A stretch of DNA of 64,000 bases from Morinoia aosen (Eukaryota > Arthropoda > Malacostraca > Amphipoda > Talitridae), in the NCBI GenBank assembly GCA_030386875.1, contig CM059560.1, positions 42,822,757 to 42,886,756 of the forward strand, given 5' to 3'. Positions 32,476 to 46,210 of the stretch are shown here, in pieces. Both the position numbers and the translations under genes were made by a program. The notes below the pieces were generated by a model. It was not told the origin of the DNA and ran no database searches. It worked only from the letters and a program-made list of their open reading frames with translations. Within the stretch, counting starts at the first letter, position 1; each line of letters begins with the position of its first letter.

Positions 32476-32476
32476 T

Positions 32477-32911
32477 TGTTATATCGTGGTTTTTCATCAC
32501 GATATTAGGATTAGTAATTGTAGCTGCAAACTACAGTATCGGTAGCTGTAACTACCGTAGCTGAAGCGTTAGCTTCAGGAGTAGGAAAAGGAAACTCTTA
32601 GCTAGGTTCCTATTATTGTACTGAATCATCCAAACACCGACACTGCTTATAAGCTATAGCGCTCGGAAGTTAAACAATGCTCTTCCGGTGCATACCAATG
32701 CGATGCGCTCCCAAGGCACGGTTTCCGGCGCCTGAGGTCAGGGCGCTTCCGACCCATTTGAACCCAAGTACGATATAGACATAGGGCAATCCGCAACCAG
32801 CGCTTCCGTCGGCTCCGTCTTGCGGTTAAGACGCTTCCGCCGGTGCCGCGATATCCCAAACCAAGTGTGATAAGGACATCATGCCTGAAAGGCCTATATT
32901 GAGATACTACA
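32477..32911 (-). repeat. Element 2 5' LTR
   Basis: 435 bp, matching 30548-30982 except at two sites. In this copy the T at 32505 makes the terminal hairpin one pair longer (ATATCGTG with CACGATAT, 32481-32505). GCTTATAAGC on the element strand is a possible TATA-like element. Confidence 0.96.
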
Positions 32912-32916
32912 CTCTA
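32912..32916. other. Target site duplication of element 2, right copy (CTCTA)
   Basis: CTCTA after the right LTR matches 30543-30547; the satellite resumes as CTCTAGAACGCAC. Confidence 0.93.
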
Positions 32917-34410
32917 GAACGCACAAAGGAGTACAGGAGGTATCTCTACAGCGTACAAATGAGTACAGGAGGTATTTCTAGAACGTTCAAAGGAGTACAG
33001 GAGGTATCTCTACAGCGTACAAAGGAGTACAGGAGGTATCTCTACAGCGTACAAAGGAGTCCAGGAGGTATCTCTAGAACGTACAATGGAGTACAGGAGG
33101 TATCTCTACAGCGCACAAAGGAGTACAGGAGGTATCTCTACAGCGCACAAAGGAGTATAGGAGGTATATCTACAGCGCACAAAGGAGTACACGAGGTATC
33201 TCTACAGGGTACAAAGGAGTACAGGAGGTATCTCTAGAACGTACAGAGGAGTACAGGAGGTATCTCTAGAACGTACAAAGGAGTACAGGAGGTATCTCTA
33301 GAACGTACAGAAGAGTACAGGAGGTACCTCTACAGCTCACAAAGGAGTACAGGAGGTATCTCTAGAACGTACATAGGAGTACACGAGGTATCTCTTCAGC
33401 GTACAAAGGAGTACAGGAGGTATCTCTAAAACGTACAGAGGAGTACAGGAGGTATCTCTAGAACGTACAAAGGAGTACACGAGGTATCTCTACAGCGTAC
33501 AAAGGAGTACAGGAGGTATCTCTAGAACGTACAGAGGAGTACAGGAGGTATCTCTGAAGCGTACAAAGGAATACAGGAGGTATCTCTAGAACGTACAAAG
33601 GAGTACAGGAGGTATCTCTACAGCGTTCAAAGGAGTAAAGGAGGTATCTCTACACCGTACAAAGGAGTACAGGAGGTATCTCTAGAACGTACAAAGGAGT
33701 AGAGGAGGTATCTCTACAGCGCACAAAGGAGTACAGGAGGTATCTCTACAGCGTACAATGGAGTACAGGAGGTATCTCTACAGCGTACAAAGGAGTTCAG
33801 GAGGTATCTCTAGAACGTACAAAGGAGTACAGGAGGTATCTCTACAGCGCACAAAGGAGTACAGAAAGTATCTCTTCAGCACACAAAGGAGTACACGAGG
33901 TATCTCTACAGCGTACAAAGGAGTACAGGAGGTATCTCTAGAACGTACAGAGGAGTACAGGAGGTATCTCTAGAACGTACAAAGGAGTACAGGAGGTATC
34001 TCTAGAACGTACAGAGGAGAACAGGAGGTACCTCTACAGCGCACAAATGAGTACAGTAGGTATCTCTAGAACGTACAAAGGAGTACACGAGGTATCTCTA
34101 CAGCGCACAAAGGAGTACAGGAGGTATCTCTAGAACGTACAGAAGAGTACAGGAGGTATCTCTAGAACGTACAAAGGAGTACAGGAGGTATCTCTAGAAC
34201 GTACAGAGGAGTACAGGAGGTCTCTCGAGAACGTACAAAGGAGTACACGAGGTATCTCTACAGCGTACAAAGGAGTACAGGAGGTATCTCTAGAACGTAC
34301 AAAGGAGTACAGGAGGTATCTCTACAGCGTACAAAGGAGTACGGGAGGTATCTCTAGAACGTACAAAGGAGTACAGGAGGTATCTCTAGAACGTACAGAG
34401 GAGTACAGGA

Positions 34411-34602
34411 GGTACCTCTACAGCGCACAAAGGAGTACAGGAGGTATCTCTAGAACGTACAAAGGAGTACACGAATAATCTCTACAGCGTACAAAGGAGT
34501 ACAGGAGGTATCTCTAGAACGTACAGAGGAGTACAGGAGGTATCTCTAGAACGTACAAAGGAGTACAGGAGGTATCTCTAGAACGTACAGAGGAGTACAG
34601 GA
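34411..34602 (+). repeat. Example of the recurrent 192-bp six-mer
   Basis: GGTACC followed by CTCTACAGCGCAC occurs at 34411 and 34603, exactly six monomers apart. The six positions are: B with GCGCAC; A ending GTACACG; B with GCGTAC; A with ACAGAGG; A with ACAAAGG; A with ACAGAGG leading into GGTACC. The same order is seen at 45742-45936 (192 bp) and in pieces throughout 19-64 kb, so this looks like an early higher-order unit. Confidence 0.75.
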
Positions 34603-35589
34603 GGTACCTCTACAGCGCACAAAGGAGTACAGGAGGTATCTCTAGAACGTTCAAAGGAGTACACGAGGTTTCTCTACAGCGTACAAAGGAGTACAGGAGG
34701 TATCTCTAGAACGTACAGAGGAGTACAGGAGGTATCTCTAGAACGTACAAAGGAGTACACGAGGTATCTCTACAGCGTACAAAGAAGTACAGGAGGTGTC
34801 TCTAGAACGTGCAGAGGAGTACAGGAGGTATCTCTAGAACGTACAAAGGAGAACAGGAGGTGTCTCTAGAACGTACAAAGGAGTACAGGAGGTACCTCTA
34901 CAGCGTACAAAGGAGTACAGGAGGTATCTCTACAGCGTACAAATGAGTACAGGAGGTATCTCTGGAACAATCAAAGGAGTACTGGAGGTATCTCTACAGC
35001 GTACAAAGGAGTACAGGAGGTATCTCTACAGTGTACAAAGGAGTACAGGAGGTATCTCTAGAACGTACAAAGGAGTACAGGAGGTATCTCTACAGCGCAC
35101 AAAGGAGTACAGGAGGTATCTCTACAGCGCACAAAGGAGTACTGGAGGTATCTCTACAGCGCACAAAGGAGTACACGAGGTATCTCTACAGCGTACAAAG
35201 GAGTACAAGAGGTATCTCTAGAACGTACAGAGGAGTACAGGAGGTATCTCTAGAACGTACAAAGGAGTACAGGAGGTATCTCTAGAACGTACAGAGGAGT
35301 ACAGGAGGTATCTCTTGAACGTACAAAGGAGTACACGAGGTATCTCTACAGAGTACAAAGGAGTACAGGAGGTATATCTAGAACGTACAGAGGAGTACAG
35401 GAGGTATCTCTACAGCGCACAAAGGTGTACAAGAGGTATCTCTACAGCGCACAAAGGAGTATAGGAGGTATCTCTAGAACGCACAAAGGAGTACACGAGG
35501 TATCTCTACAGCGTACAAAGGAGTACAGGAGGTATCTCTAGAACGTACAGAGGAGTACAGGAGGTATCTCTAGAACGTACCAAAGGAGT

Positions 35590-38500
35590 ACAGGAGGTAT
35601 CTCTAGAACGTACAAAGGAGTAGAGGAGGTATCTCTACAGCGCACAAAGGAGTACAGGAGGTATCTCTAGAACGTACAAAGGAGTACACGAGGTATCTCT
35701 ACAGCGTACGAAGGAGTACAGGAGGTATCTCTAGAACGTACAGAGGAGTACAGGAGGTATCTCTAGAACGTACAAAGGAGTACAGGAGGTATCTCTAAAA
35801 CGTACAGAGGAGTACAGGAGGTACCTCTACAGCGCACAAAGGAGTACAGGAGATATCTCTAGAACGTACAAAGGAGTACAGGAGGTATCTCTACAGCGTA
35901 CAAAGGAGTACAGGAGGTATCTCTAGAACGTACAGAGGAGTACAGGAGGTATCTCTAGAACGTACAAAGGAGTACACGAGGTATCTCTACAGCGTACAAA
36001 GGAGTACAGGAGGTATCTCTAGAACGTACACAGGAGTACAGGAGTTATCTTTATAGCGCACAAAGGAGTACAGGAGGTATCTCTACAGCGCACAAAGGAA
36101 TACACGAGGTATCTCTACAGCGTACAAAGGAGAACAGGAGGTATCTCTAGAACGAACAGAGGAGTACAGGAGGTATCTCTAGAACGTATGAAGGAGTACA
36201 GGAGGTATCTCTAGAACGTACAGAGGAGTACAGGAGGTACCTCTACAGCGCACAAAGGAGTACAGGAGGTATCTCTAGAACGTACAAATTAGTACACGAG
36301 GTATCTCTACAGCGTACAAAGGAGTAAAGGAGGTATCTCTAGAACGTACAGAGGGGTACAGGAGGTACCTCTAGAACGTACAAAGGAGTACAGGAGGTAT
36401 CTCTAGAACGTACAAAGGAGTACAGGAGGTATCTCTAGAACGTACAAAGGAGTATAGGAGGTATCTCTAGAACGTACAAATGAGTACAGGAGGTATCTCT
36501 ACAGCGCACAAAGGAGTACAGGAGGTATTTCTACAGCGCACAAAGGAGTACAGGAGGTGTCTCTAGAACGTACAAAGGAGTACACGAGGTATCTCTACAG
36601 CGTACAAAGGAGTACAGGAGGTATCTCTAGAACGTACAAAAGAGTACACGAGGTATCTCTACAGCGTACAAAGGAGTACAGGAGGTATCTCTAGAACGTA
36701 CAAAGGAGTACACGAGGTATCTCTTCAGCGTACAAAGGAGTACAGGAGGTATCTCTAGAACGTACAGAGGAGTACAGGAGGTACCTCTACAGCGCACAAA
36801 GGAGTACAGGAGGTATCTCTAGAACGTACATAGGAGTACACGAGGTATCTCTACAGCGTACAAAGGAGTACAGGAGGTATCTCTAGAACGTACAATGGAG
36901 TACAGGAGGTATATATCTCTAGAACGTACAGAGGAGTACAGGAGGTACCTCTACAGCGCACAAAGGATTACAGGAGGTATCTCTAGAACGTACAAAGGAG
37001 TACACGAGGTATCTCTACAGCGTACAAAGGAGTACAGGAGGTATCTCTATAACGTACAAAGGAGTACAGGAGGTATCTATAGAACGTACAGAGGAGTACA
37101 GGAGGTATCTCTAGAACGTACAAAGGAGTACAGGAGGTATCTCTAGAACGTACATAGGAGTACAGGAGGTATCTCTAGAACGTAGAAAGGAGTACAGGAG
37201 GTATCTCTAGAACGTACAAAGGAGTACAGGAGGTATCTCTACAGCGCACAAAGGAGTAATGGAGGTACCTCTACAGCGCACAAAGGAGTACAGGAGGTAT
37301 CTCTAGAACGTACAAAGGAGTACACGAGGTATCTCTACAGCGTACAAAGGAGTACAGGAGGTATCTCTACAGCGCACAAAGGAGTACAGGAGGTATCTCT
37401 ACAGCGCACAAAGGAGTACAGGAGGTATCTCTAGAACGTACAAAGAGTACACGAGGTATCTCTACAGCGTACAAAGGAGTACAGGAGGTATCTCTACAGC
37501 GTACAAAGGAGTACGGGAGGTATCTCTAGAACGTACAAAGGAGTAGAGGAGGTATCTCTAGAACGTACAGAGGAGTACAGGAGGTATCTCTACAGCGTAC
37601 AAAGGAGTACAGGAGGTATCTCTACAGCGTACAAAGGAGTACAAGAGGTATCTCTAGAACGTACAAAGGAGTACAGGAGGTATCTCTAGAACGTACAAAG
37701 GAGTACAGGAGGTATCTCTACAGCGTGCAAAGGAGTACAGGAGGTATCTCTAGAACGTACAAAGGAGTACACGAGGTATCTCTACAGCGTACAAAGGAGT
37801 ACAGGAGGTATCTCTAGAACGTACAAAGGAGTACAGGATGTATCTCTAGAACGTACAAAGGAGTACAGGAGGTATCTCTACAGCGTACAAAGGAGTACAG
37901 GAGGTATCTCTAGAACGTACAAAGGAGTACAGGAGGTATCTCTAGAACGTACATAGGAGTACAGGAGGTATCTCTAGAACGTAGAAAGGAGTACAGGAGG
38001 TATCTCTAGAACGTACAAAGGAGTACAGGAGGTATCTCTACAGCGCACAAAGGAGTAATGGAGGTACCTCTACAGCGCACAAAGGAGTACAGGAGGTATC
38101 TCTAGAACGTACAAAGGAGTACACGAGGTATCTCTACAGCGTACAAAGGAGTACAGGAGGTATCTCTGCAGCGCACAAAGGAGTACAGGAGGTATCTCTA
38201 CAGCGCACAAAGGAGTACAGGAGGTATCTCTAGAACGTACAAAGAGTATACGAGGTATCTCTACAGCGTACAAAGGAGTACAGGAGGTATCTCTACAGCG
38301 TACAAAGGAGTACGGGAGGTATCTCTAGAACGTACAAAGGAGTAGAGGAGGTATCTCTAGAACGCACAGAGGAGTACAGGAGGTATCTCTACAGCGTACA
38401 AAGGAGTACAGGAGGTATCTCTACAGCGTACAAAGGAGTACAGGAGGTATCTCTAGAACGTACAAAGGAGTACAGGAGGTATCTCTAGAACGTACAAAGG

Positions 38501-41500
38501 AGTACAGGAGGTATCTCTACAGCGTGCAAAGGAGTACAGGAGGTATCTCTAGAACGTACAAAGGAGTACACGAGGTATCTCTACAGCGTACAAAGGAGTA
38601 CAGGAGGTATCTCTAGAACGTACAAAGGAGTACAGGAGGTATCTCTAGAACGTACAAAGGAGTACAGGAGGTATCTCTACAGCGTACAAAGGAGTACAGG
38701 AGGTATCTCTAGAACGTACGAAGGAGTACTAGAGGTATCTCTAGAACGACAAAGGAGTACAGGAGGTATCTCTACAGCGTACAAAGGAGTACAGGAGGTA
38801 TCTCTAGAACGAACAAAGGAGAACAGGAGGTACCTCTACAGCATACAAAGGAGTACAGGAGGTATCTCTACAGCGTACAAAGGAGTACAGGAGGTATCTC
38901 TAGAACGTACAAAGGAGTACAGGAGTTATCTCTAGAACGTACAAAGGAGTACAGGAGGTATCTCTAGAACGTACAAAGGAGTAAAGGAGGTATCTCCAGA
39001 ACGTACAAAGGAGTACAGGAGGTATCTCTAGAACGTACAAAAGAGTACAGGAGGTATCTCTAGAACGTGCAAAGGAGTACAGGAGTTATCTCAACAGCAT
39101 ACAAAGGAGTACAGGAGCTATCTCTAGAACGTACAAAGGAGTACAGGAGCTATCTCAACAGCGTACAAAGGAGAACAGGAGGTATCTCTACAGCGCACGA
39201 AGGAGTACAGGAGGTATCTCTAGAACGTACAATGGAGTACAGGAGGTATCTCTAGAACGTACAAAGGTGTAGAGGAAGTATCTCAACAGCGTACAAAGGA
39301 GTAGAGAAGGTATCTCTAAAACGTAAGAAGGAGTACAGAAGGTATCTCTACAGCGTACAAAGGAGTACAGGAAGTATCTCTGGAACGCACAAAGGAGTAC
39401 AGGAGGTATCTCTAGAACGAACATAGGAGTACAGGAGGAATCTCTACAGCGTACAAAGAAGTACATTAGGTATCTCTAAAACACACAAAGGAGTTTTAGA
39501 GGTATCTCTAGAACGTACAATGGAGTACAGGAGGTATCAAAACAGCGTACAAAGGTGTACAGGAGGTATCTCTACAGCGTACAAAGGAGTACAGGAGGTA
39601 TTTCTAGAACGTACAAAGGAGTACAGGAGGTATCTCTACAGCGTACAAAGGAGTACAAGAGGTATCTCTACAGCGTACAAAGGAGGACAGGAGGTATCTC
39701 TAGAACGTACAAAGGAGTACAGGAGGTATCTCTACAGCGCACAAAGGAGTACAGGAGGTATCTCTAAAACGTACAAAGGAGTACAGGAGGTATCTCTACA
39801 GAGTACAAAGGATTTCCGGAGGTATCTCTACAGCGTACAAAGGAGTACAGGAGGTATCTCTAGAACGTACAAAGGAGTACAGGAGGTATCCCTGGAGCGA
39901 ACAAAGGAGTACAGGAGGTATCTCTAGAACGTACAAAGGAGTACAGGAGGTATCTCTAGAACGTACAAAGGTGTAGAGGAAGTATCTCAACAGCGTACAA
40001 AGGAGTAGAGAAGGTATCTCTAAAACGTACAAAGGAGTACAGGAGGTATCTCTACAGCGTACAAAGGAGTAGAGGAAGTATCTCTAGAACGCACAAAGGA
40101 GTGCAGGAGGTATCTCTAGAACGAACAAATTAGTACAGGATGAATCTCTACAGCGTACAAAGGATTACATTAGGTATCTCTAAAACTTACAAAGGAGTTT
40201 TAGAGGTATCTCTAGAACGTACAGAGGAGTACAGGAGGTATCAATACAGCGTACAAAGGAGTACACGAGGTATCTCTACAGCTTACAAAGGAGTACAGGA
40301 GGTATCTCTAGAACGTACAAAGGAGTACAGGAGGTATCTCTAGAACGTACAGAGGAGTACAGGAGGTATTTCTAGAACGTACAAAGGAGTACAGGAGGTA
40401 TCTCTAGAACGTACAAAGGAGTACAGGAGGTATCTCTAGAACGTAGAAAGGAGTACAGGAGGTATCTCTAGAACGTACAAAGGAGTACAGGAGGTATCTC
40501 TACAGCGCACAAAGGAGTACAGGAGGTATCTCTAGAACGTACAAAGGAGTACAGGAGGTATCTCTAGAACGTACAAAGAAGTACAGGAGGTATCTCTAGA
40601 ACGTACAAAGGAGTACAGGAGGTATCTCTACAGCGCTCAAAGGAGTAGAGGAGGTATCTCTACAGCGCACAAAGGAGTACAGGAGGTATCTCTAGAACGT
40701 ACAAAGGAGTACACGAGGTATCTCTACAGCGTACGAAGGAGTACAGGAGGTATCTCTAGAACGTACAGAGGAGTACAGGAGGTATCTCTAGAACGTACAA
40801 AGGAGTACAGGAGGTATCTCTAAAACGTACAGAGGAGTACAGGAGGTACCTCTACAGCGCACAAAGGAGTACAGGAGATATCTCTAGAACGTACAAAGGA
40901 GTACAGGAGGTATCTCTACAGCGTACAAAGGAGTACAGGAGGTATCTCTAGAACGTACAGAGGAGTACAGGAGGTATCTCTAGAACGTACAAAGGAGTAC
41001 ACGAGGTATCTCTACAGCGTACAAAGGAGTACAGGAGGTATCTCTAGAACGTACACAGGAGTACAGGAGTTATCTTTATAGCGCACAAAGGCGTACAGGA
41101 GGTATCTCTACAGCGCACAAAGGAATACACGAGGTATCTCTACAGCGTACAAAGGAGAACAGGAGGTATCTCTAGAACGAACAGAGGAGTACAGGAGGTA
41201 TCTCTAGAACGTATGAAGGAGTACAGGAGGTATCTCTAGAACGTACAGAGGAGTACAGGAGGTACCTCTACAGCGCACAAAGGAGTACAGGAGGTATCTC
41301 TAGAACGTACAAATTAGTACACGAGGTATCTCTACAGCGTACAAAGGAGTAAAGGAGGTATCTCTAGAACGTACAGAGGGGTACAGGAGGTACCTCTAGA
41401 ACGTACAAAGGAGTACAGTAGGTATCTCTAGAACGTACAAAGGAGTACAGGAGGTATCTCTAGAACGTACAAAGGAGTATAGGAGGTATCTCTAGAACGT

Positions 41501-44500
41501 ACAAATGAGTACAGGAGGTATCTCTACAGCGCACAAAGGAGTACAGGAGGTATTTCTACAGCGCACAAAGGAGTACAGGAGGTGTCTCTAGAACGTACAA
41601 AGGAGTACACGAGGTATCTCTACAGCGTACAAAGGAGTACAGGAGGTATCTCTAGAACGTACAAAAGAGTACACGAGGTATCTCTACAGCGTACAAAGGA
41701 GTACAGGAGGTATCTCTAGAACGTACAAAGGAGTACACGAGGTATCTCTTCAGCGTACAAAGGAGTACAGGAGGTATCTCTAGAACGTACAGAGGAGTAC
41801 AGGAGGTACCTCTACAGCGCACAAAGGAGTACAGGAGGTATCTTTAGAACGTACATAGGAGTACACGAGGTATCTCTACAGCGTACAAAGGAGTACAGGA
41901 GGTATCTCTAGAACGTACAATGGAGTACAGGAGGTATATATCTCTAGAACGTACAGAGGAGTACAGGAGGTACCTCTACAGCGCACAAAGGATTACAGGA
42001 GGTATCTCTAGAACGTACAAAGGAGTACACGAGGTATCTCTACAGCGTACAAAGGAGTACAGGAGGTATCTCTATAACGTACAAAGGAGTACAGGAGGTA
42101 TCTATAGAACGTACAGAGGAGTACAGGAGGTATCTCTAGAACGTACAAAGGAGTACAGGAGGTATCTCTAGAACGTACATAGGAGTACAGGAGGTATCTC
42201 TAGAACGTAGAAAGGAGTACAGGAGGTATCTCTAGAACGTACAAAGGAGTACAGGAGGTATCTCTACAGCGCACAAAGGAGTAATGGAGGTACCTCTACA
42301 GCGCACAAAGGAGTACAGGAGGTATCTCTAGAACGTACAAAGGAGTACACGAGGTATCTCTACAGCGTACAAAGGAGTACAGGAGGTATCTCTACAGCGC
42401 ACAAAGGAGTACAGGAGGTATCTCTACAGCGCACAAAGGAGTACAGGAGGTATCTCTAGAACGTACAAAGAGTACACGAGGTATCTCTACAGCGTACAAA
42501 GGAGTACAGGAGGTATCTCTACAGCGTACAAAGGAGTACGGGAGGTACCTCTAGAACGTACAAAGGAGTAGAGGAGGTATCTCTAGAACGTACAGAGGAG
42601 TACAGGAGGTATCTCTACAGCGTACAAAGGAGTACAGGAGGTATCTCTACAGCGTACAAAGGAGTACAAGAGGTATCTCTAGAACGTACAAAGGAGTACA
42701 GGAGGTATCTCTAGAACGTACAAAGGAGTACAGGAGGTATCTCTACAGCGTGCAAAGGAGTACAGGGGGTATCTCTAGAACGTACAAAGGAGTACACGAG
42801 GTATCTATACAGCGTACAAAGGAGTACAGGAGGTATCTCTAGAACGTACAAAGGAGTACAGGATGTATCTCTAGAACGTACAAAGGAGTACAGGAGGTAT
42901 CTCTACAGCGTACAAAGGAGTACAGGAGGTATCTCTAGAACGTACAAAGGAGTACAGGAGGTATCTCTAGAACGTACATAGGAGTACAGGAGGTATCTCT
43001 AGAACGTAGAAAGGAGTACAGGAGGTATCTCTAGAACGTACAAAGGAGTACAGGAGGTATCTCTACAGCACACAAAGGAGTAATGGAGGTACCTCTACAG
43101 CGCACAAAGGAGTACAGGAGGTATCTCTAGAACGTACAAAGGAGTACACGAGGTATCTCTACAGCGTACAAAGGAGTACAGGAGGTATCTCTGCAGCGCA
43201 CAAAGGAGTACAGGAGGTATCTCTACAGCGCACAAAGGAGTACAGGAGGTATCTCTAGAACGTACAAAGAGTATACGAGGTATCTCTACAGCGTACAAAG
43301 GAGTACAGGAGGTATCTCTACAGCGTACAAAGGAGTACGGGAGGTATCTCTAGAACGTACAAAGGAGTAGAGGAGGTATCTCTAGAACGCACAGAGGAGT
43401 ACAGGAGGTATCTCTACAGCGTACAAAGGAGTACAGGAGGTATCTCTACAGCGTACAAAGGAGTACAGGAGGTATCTCTAGAACGTACAAAGGAGTACAG
43501 GAGGTATCTCTAGAACGTACAAAGGAGTACAGGAGGTATCTCTACAGCGTGCAAAGGAGTACAGGAGGTATCTCTAGAACGTACAAAGGAGTACACGAGG
43601 TATCTCTACAGCGTACAAAGGAGTACAGGAGGTATCTCTAGAACGTACAAAGGAGTACAGGAGGTATCTCTAGAACGTACAAAGGAGTACAGGAGGTATC
43701 TCTACAGCGTACAAAGGAGTACAGGAGGTATCTCTAGAACGTACGAAGGAGTACTAGAGGTATCTCTAGAACGACAAAGGAGTACAGGAGGTATCTCTAC
43801 AGCGTACAAAGGAGTACAGGAGGTATCTCTAGAACGAACAAAGGAGAACAGGAGGTACCTCTACAGCATACAAAGGAGTACAGGAGGTATCTCTACAGCG
43901 TACAAAGGAGTACAGGAGGTATCTCTAGAACGTACAAAGGAGTACAGGAGTTATCTCTAGAACGTACAAAGGAGTACAGGAGGTATCTCTAGAACGTACA
44001 AAGGAGTAAAGGAGGTATCTCCAGAACGTACAAAGGAGTACAGGAGGTATCTCTAGAACGTACAAAAGAGTACAGGAGGTATCTCTAGAACGTGCAAAGG
44101 AGTACAGGAGTTATCTCAACAGCATACAAAGGAGTACAGGAGCTATCTCTAGAACGTACAAAGGAGTACAGGAGCTATCTCAACAGCGTACAAAGGAGAA
44201 CAGGAGGTATCTCTACAGCGCACGAAGGAGTACAGGAGGTATCTCTAGAACGTACAATGGAGTACAGGAGGTATCTCTAGAACGTACAAAGGTGTAGAGG
44301 AAGTATCTCAACAGCGTACAAAGGAGTAGAGAAGGTATCTCTAAAACGTAAGAAGGAGTACAGAAGGTATCTCTACAGCGTACAAAGGAGTACAGGAAGT
44401 ATCTCTGGAACGCACAAAGGAGTACAGGAGGTATCTCTAGAACGAACATAGGAGTACAGGAGGAATCTCTACAGCGTACAAAGAAGTACATTAGGTATCT

Positions 44501-45540
44501 CTAAAACACACAAAGGAGTTTTAGAGGTATCTCTAGAACGTACAATGGAGTACAGGAGGTATCAAAACAGCGTACAAAGGTGTACAGGAGGTATCTCTAC
44601 AGCGTACAAAGGAGTACAGGAGGTATTTCTAGAACGTACAAAGGAGTACAGGAGGTATCTCTACAGCGTACAAAGGAGTACAGGAGGTATCTCTACAGCG
44701 TACAAAGGAGGACAGGAGGTATCTCTAGAACGTACAAAGGAGTACAGGAGGTATCTCTACAGCGCACAAAGGAGTACAGGAGGTATCTCTAAAACGTACA
44801 AAGGAGTACAGGAGGTATCTCTACAGAGTACAAAGGATTTCCGGAGGTATCTCTACAGCGTACAAAGGAGTACAGGAGGTATCTCTAGAACGTACAAAGG
44901 AGTACAGGAGGTATCCCTAGAGCAAACAAAGGAGTACAGGAGGTATCTCTAGAACGTACAAAGGAGTACAGGAGGTATCTCTAGAACGTACAAAGGTGTA
45001 GAGGAAGTATCTCAACAGCGTACAAAGGAGTAGAGAAGGTATCTCTAAAACGTACAAAGGAGTACAGGAGGTATCTCTACAGCGTACAAAGGAGTAGAGG
45101 AAGTATCTCTAGAACGCACAAAGGAGTGCAGGAGGTATCTCTAGAACGAACAAAGGAGTACAGGATGAATCTCTACAGCGTACAAAGGATTACATTAGGT
45201 ATCTCTAAAACTTACAAAGGAGTTTTAGAGGTATCTCTAGAACGTACAGAGGAGTACAGGAGGTATCAATACAGCGTACAAAGGAGTACACGAGGTATCT
45301 CTACAGCTTACAAAGGAGTACAGGAGGTATCTCTAGAACGTACAAAGGAGTACAGGAGGTATCTCTAGAACGTACAGAGGAGTACAGGAGGTATTTCTAG
45401 AACGTACAAAGGAGTACAGGAGGTATCTCTAGAACGTACAAAGGAGTACAGGAGGTATCTCTAGAACGTAGAAAGGAGTACAGGAGGTATCTCTAGAACG
45501 TACAAAGGAGTACAGGAGGTATCTCTACAGCGCACAAAGG
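35590..45540 (+). repeat. 5,025-bp tandem duplication (157-mer plus 1 base)
   Basis: Two adjacent copies of the super-repeat. Markers at a lag of exactly 5025 bp include CGnnCAAAGGAGTAGAGG (35609/40634), the TATATATC insertion (about 36909/41934), CATAGGAG (37153/42178), the GTGCAAAGG monomer (39067/44092) and the TTTTAGAGG monomers. 5025 is 157x32+1, the net of small marker indels. Copy differences that I can see are scattered single bases, for example CTCTAGAACG versus CTTTAGAACG near 36.82/41.84 kb. Similarity ends near 40.51/45.54 kb. Confidence 0.92.
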
Positions 45541-45649
45541 AGTACAGAAGGTATCTCTACAGCGCACAAAGGAGTATAGGAGGTATCTCAAGAACGTACA
45601 AAGGAGTACACGAGGAATCTCTACAGCGTACAAAGGAGTACAGGAGGTA

Positions 45650-46210
45650 TCTCTACAGCGTACAAAGGAGTACGGGAGGTATCTCTAGAACGTACAAAGG
45701 AGTACAGGAGGTATCTCTAGAACGTACAGAGGAGTACAGGAGGTACCTCTACAGCGCACAAAAGAGTACAGGAGGTATCTCTAGAACGTACAAAGGAGTA
45801 CACGAATAATCTCTACAGCGTACAAAGGAGTACAGGAGGTATCTCTAGAACGTACAGAGGAGTACAGGAGGTATCTCTAGAACGTACAAAGGAGTACAGG
45901 AGGTATCTCTAGAACGTACAGAGGAGTACAGGAAGTACCTCTACAGCGCACAAAGGAGTACAGGAGGTATCTCTAGAACGTACAAAGGAGTACACGAGGT
46001 TTCTCTACAGCGTACAGGAGGTATCTCTACAAAGAGTACAGGAGGTATCTCTACAGCGTACAAAGGAGTACGGGAGGTATCTCTAGAACGTACAAAGGAG
46101 TACAGGAGGTATCTCTAGAACGTACAGAGGAGTACAGGAGGTACCTCTACAGCGCACAAAGGAGTACAGGAGGTATCTCTAGAACGTACAAAGGAGTACA
46201 AGAATAATCT
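45650..46210 (+). repeat. 398-bp off-register tandem duplication
   Basis: The rare ACGAATAATC-type monomer occurs at 45801 and, slightly changed, at 46199, a lag of 398 bp (12 monomers plus 14 bases). Between them, at about 46005-46040, the periodicity breaks: GCGTAC is followed at once by AGGAGGTATCTCTAC and then AAAGAGTACAGG. The paralogous region near 28.3-28.5 kb lacks this extra segment. Confidence 0.85.

Larger units (their letters stand above)
30548..32911 (-). mobile_element. Element 2: internally deleted gypsy-type LTR retrotransposon
   Basis: 2,364 bp: two 435-bp LTRs, a 1,494-bp interior and a CTCTA target duplication. The coding remnant, the primer-binding site by the right LTR and the polypurine tract by the left LTR all show minus-strand orientation. 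The LTRs differ at only two positions (30576/32505 and 30732/32661). The interior holds a degraded gag and the C-terminal end of an integrase; protease, RT, RNase H and the integrase core are absent. Nearly identical LTRs with a broken interior indicate a non-autonomous copy moved by proteins from elsewhere. Confidence 0.93.
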
